From Persephonella hydrogeniphila (lineage in GTDB: Bacteria > Aquificota > Aquificia > Aquificales > Hydrogenothermaceae): a stretch of DNA of 64,000 nucleotides. The DNA lies in the NCBI RefSeq assembly GCF_900215515.1, contig NZ_OBEI01000001.1:62001-126000 (forward strand). Reading direction: 5' to 3'. Position 1 is the stretch's first letter. The number at the start of each line of letters is the position of its first letter. Positions 62,092-64,000 of this stretch are shown piece by piece. The translations under genes and the position numbers were made by a program. Under the pieces are notes generated by a model, which saw only the letters and a list, made by a program, of their open reading frames with translations, ran no database searches and was not told the DNA's origin.

Positions 62092-62925
62092 TTAAACAAA
62101 CTTTATTTCTGGTAGTTCGTCAATAAAACCTTTTTCATAAGCTTCTTTCAGGAAAAGCTCTATAGCTTTCTTACCTCTTTCTCCGTAGTCTACTGTAAGC
62201 TCATTTACATACATTCCTATAAACCTGTCTGCCTTTTCTCTGGACATATCCCTTGCATATTTGAGTGCATAATCTACAGCCTCTTCTCTATGTTCAAGTG
62301 AATACTTGATACTCTCTCTTAAGATTTCAGATATCTCCTTCATAACTTCTTCCCCTAAATCTTTTCTTATAACATTTCCACCAAGGGGAAGAGGAAGACC
62401 TCCTGTTTTTTCATACCACCACTTTCCAAGATCAACGATACATACCAGACCTTCATCCTGATATGTAAGCTGACCTTCGTGGATGATCAGTCCTGCATCA
62501 ACTTTTCCCTCTTTAACAGCTTTTATTATCTGGTCGAAAGGTATTACTTCGTAATCGAAATCTTTTGTTCCCAGATAGAGTTCCAGTGCAAGAAACGCTG
62601 AGGTAAGTGTTCCTGGTACAGCTATTTTCTTGTTTTTCAGTTCAGATGGGTCGAAACTTTCCTTTGCTACTATCATTGGACCGTAGTTATCTCCCATACT
62701 TGCCCCGCTTGAGAGAAGGGCATATTTATCTGCAACATATGGGAAGGCATGGATTGATATCGCAGATACTTCGTACTCACCTTCAAGAGCTTTTCTGTTC
62801 AATGTTTCAATATCAGATAGCACATCAACAAACTCATAGCCCTTTGTATCTATTTTTTTGTGGTTGATGGCATAAAACATAAATGCATCATCTGAATCTG
62901 GGCTGTGGGCAACCCTGATCACCAT
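62092..62925 (-). CDS. mqnD: 1,4-dihydroxy-6-naphthoate synthase, futalosine pathway
   Basis: Menaquinone synthesis by the futalosine route; 277 residues from the chosen start, periplasmic-binding-protein fold. AHSPDSDDAFMFYAI is the MqnD hallmark, then SIHAFPYV, SSGASMGDNYGP, VPGTLTSAFLAL and IIHEGQLTYQDEGL. There is no signal peptide, so it is a cytoplasmic enzyme. ATG 62925 has GAAGGA upstream; TTG 62946, with GAGGT upstream, is an alternative that adds seven residues. Other mqn genes are not in the window. Confidence 0.88.
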   Translation of the reverse strand: MVIRVAHSPDSDDAFMFYAINHKKIDTKGYEFVDVLSDIETLNRKALEGEYEVSAISIHAFPYVADKYALLSSGASMGDNYGPMIVAKESFDPSELKNKKIAVPGTLTSAFLALELYLGTKDFDYEVIPFDQIIKAVKEGKVDAGLIIHEGQLTYQDEGLVCIVDLGKWWYEKTGGLPLPLGGNVIRKDLGEEVMKEISEILRESIKYSLEHREEAVDYALKYARDMSREKADRFIGMYVNELTVDYGERGKKAIELFLKEAYEKGFIDELPEIKFV

Positions 62926-62979
62926 TTTTCCTTCTTTTACTTCCAACTTTTCTACCTCATTTATAAAGTTTATAAAATT

Positions 62980-63801
62980 TTATAATAACCTTATACTTTT
63001 TCCAAAATTTTCAAAATCTTTAAATAGTTTTGCTTTAATCGTTATTTTTTTCTTTAAGAATGGATGGTAAAAAGAAATTATATATGAATGAAGCATGTGT
63101 CTTTTTACATTTTTTAAGATAGGGTTTGTTATGTTTTTTAGACCGTAGATTTTATCTCCTACTACAGGATGCCTGATTTTTGAGAGATGTATTCTTATCT
63201 GGTGTTTTCTTCCGGTAGGGATTTCTACTTTAAAAAGAGAAAATCCCATTGATGTTTTAAGGGTGTACACAAAACTTTTTGCTAATTTCCCATCTACAGG
63301 TATATTTATTACTTTCTTTTTGAAATCTGCTTCCTCGTGGGACAGGGCAAGGTACTGCTTGTGGATCTTTTTTTCCTGCCACAGTTTCTTAAATCTTTCA
63401 AAGATTTTGCTGTTTTTTGCAAAAAGTAAAACACCGGAAGTCTCCTTATCGAGCCGGTGTATAGCTCTTATTTTTCTGTCCTTTTTGTAAGATCTGAGTA
63501 AGTCCTCTACACTTCCCTTTTTGTTTTCGCTTTCTAAGAACGGAGGCTTATTTACAGCTATAATAAAATTGTCTTCGTAAAGTATATTTTTTTCTATGCT
63601 CCATTTTTCATCTTTTTCAAAAACTGGAAGCTCAACAATGTCTCCTGATTTTAATTGATGGGAGGCTATCCATACCCTTTTATTATTTACAAAAACTGTC
63701 CTGCTATCTATCAGTTCTTTGGCTCTATTTTTTGATACTCCAAGCTGTGAAGCTACAAAATCTTTCAGACTGGTCTCTTTTTTAACCTTTAATTTTTTCA
63801 T
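62980..63801 (-). CDS. RluA-family pseudouridine synthase
   Basis: 273 residues with an N-terminal S4 RNA-binding domain (about 10-60) and an RluA-type catalytic domain. HRLDKETSGVLLFAK contains the catalytic Asp118; GRKHQIRIHLSKIRHPVVGDKIYG is the second signature. RluC/RluD type (23S rRNA) or a tRNA-modifying relative; target not predictable. TGGAG precedes the ATG by four bases. It lies 55 bp upstream of the mqnD reading frame. Confidence 0.9.
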   Translation of the reverse strand: MKKLKVKKETSLKDFVASQLGVSKNRAKELIDSRTVFVNNKRVWIASHQLKSGDIVELPVFEKDEKWSIEKNILYEDNFIIAVNKPPFLESENKKGSVEDLLRSYKKDRKIRAIHRLDKETSGVLLFAKNSKIFERFKKLWQEKKIHKQYLALSHEEADFKKKVINIPVDGKLAKSFVYTLKTSMGFSLFKVEIPTGRKHQIRIHLSKIRHPVVGDKIYGLKNITNPILKNVKRHMLHSYIISFYHPFLKKKITIKAKLFKDFENFGKSIRLL

Positions 63802-63819
63802 GAAACTCCAGTTACAATA

Positions 63820-64000
63820 TTATTTCAGGAACTGTAAAATATACCCTTTTACTTTTTTTAGCAATACCACACCGTGTCCTTTACCTGACACTATCAAAAG
63901 TGTCCCATTGTTTGAGTTTTCCATGTAGTATTTAGAATATTTGTAACTACCGAGGGGATCATTGAGGGATGATATATACATAACAGGGTTCATGTAAGAG
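63820..64000 (-). CDS. C-terminal end of an alpha/beta hydrolase (cut by window edge)
   Basis: The last 60 codons of a gene that enters from the right edge, ending in TAA at 63820-63822. NPVMYISSLNDPLGSYKYSK resembles the acid-residue strand of alpha/beta hydrolases (P-x-L-x-I-x-G-x-x-D-P), and the SGKGHGVVLL segment carries the expected catalytic His, like the TAP-type C-terminal domain. Too little is visible for a firm family or substrate. Confidence 0.55.
   Translation of the reverse strand, partial: SYMNPVMYISSLNDPLGSYKYSKYYMENSNNGTLLIVSGKGHGVVLLKKVKGYILQFLK

Noticed and set aside
1-64000. tRNA, rRNA or other structured RNA genes
   Set aside because: I looked in every gap of more than about 50 bp and saw no cloverleaf-like or T-loop (GGTTCRANYCC) sequence. 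Gaps are too short for rRNA. A covariance-model search would be the proper test.

Overview
The window looks like chromosome of a chemolithoautotrophic thermophile of the Aquificota, most likely family Hydrogenothermaceae (Persephonella-like). The grounds are AT-rich DNA with strong AGGAGG ribosome sites, a reductive TCA (rTCA) gene block made of a monomeric isocitrate dehydrogenase followed by a two-subunit ATP-citrate lyase (aclB-aclA), a futalosine-pathway menaquinone gene (mqnD), several small c-type cytochromes and frequent TTG starts. The genus is inferred from gene content, not from any marker comparison. Coding density is very high. I see no tRNA, rRNA, transposase, integrase or phage genes.

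Layout. 1-10.3 kb: carB (cut by the left edge) diverges from amrS; then gltB, purE, a secreted nuclease, lepB, pyrC and a MIP18-type gene, with a CTP-dependent lipid kinase-like gene converging on them. 10.4-21.4 kb: rpe-def-lgt-folC, a decayed di-heme peroxidase, truB, a PAS-GGDEF-EAL protein, pyrB, argF, a gltD-like gene and an orphan gene bounded by hairpins. 21.4-23.2 kb (minus): a biotin-containing carboxyltransferase (pycB/oadA type). 23.3-32.7 kb: a cell-wall and division cluster, murD-ftsW-murG-murB-ddl-ftsQ-ftsA-ftsZ, then pgsA and plsY. 32.7-36.1 kb (minus): rel and two uncharacterised genes. 36.3-41.8 kb: icd, aclB, aclA. 41.9-43.0 kb: a small membrane protein gene, a CRISPR leader and an 8-repeat CRISPR array without cas genes. 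43.0-46.7 kb (minus): aminotransferase, thiO-like oxidase, MBL hydrolase, SDR. 46.8-49.4 kb: a three-gene operon pairing a degenerate AAA protein carrying a SPOR domain with an intact ExeA-type AAA protein carrying an SH3 domain. 49.4-53.5 kb: lipA, yjbQ, a small membrane protein, three cytochromes c and hemE. 53.5-64 kb (minus): a continuous run of 13 genes (alpha/beta hydrolase, rluA, mqnD, pseudo-receiver, Toprim, hisF, cimA, 3-HIBDH, unknown, trmI, proB, nfi, globin-CZB-GGDEF).

How the genes connect. icd, aclBA and the carboxyltransferase supply rTCA carbon; gltB and the gltD-like protein assimilate ammonia onto 2-oxoglutarate; carB, pyrC, pyrB and argF share carbamoyl phosphate between pyrimidines and arginine. 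The argF promoter overlaps an ARG-box-like site and shares an exact 17-mer with the icd promoter, a possible link between nitrogen and carbon flow.

The best candidates for something new are the pseudo-ATPase/ATPase envelope operon (46789-49431), the pseudo-receiver plus Toprim pair (61219-62082), the globin-CZB-GGDEF protein (53494-54789), the peroxidase pseudogene whose promoter may now drive truB, and a 68-bp identical block in two cytochrome paralogs. None of these is proven novel from sequence reading alone.
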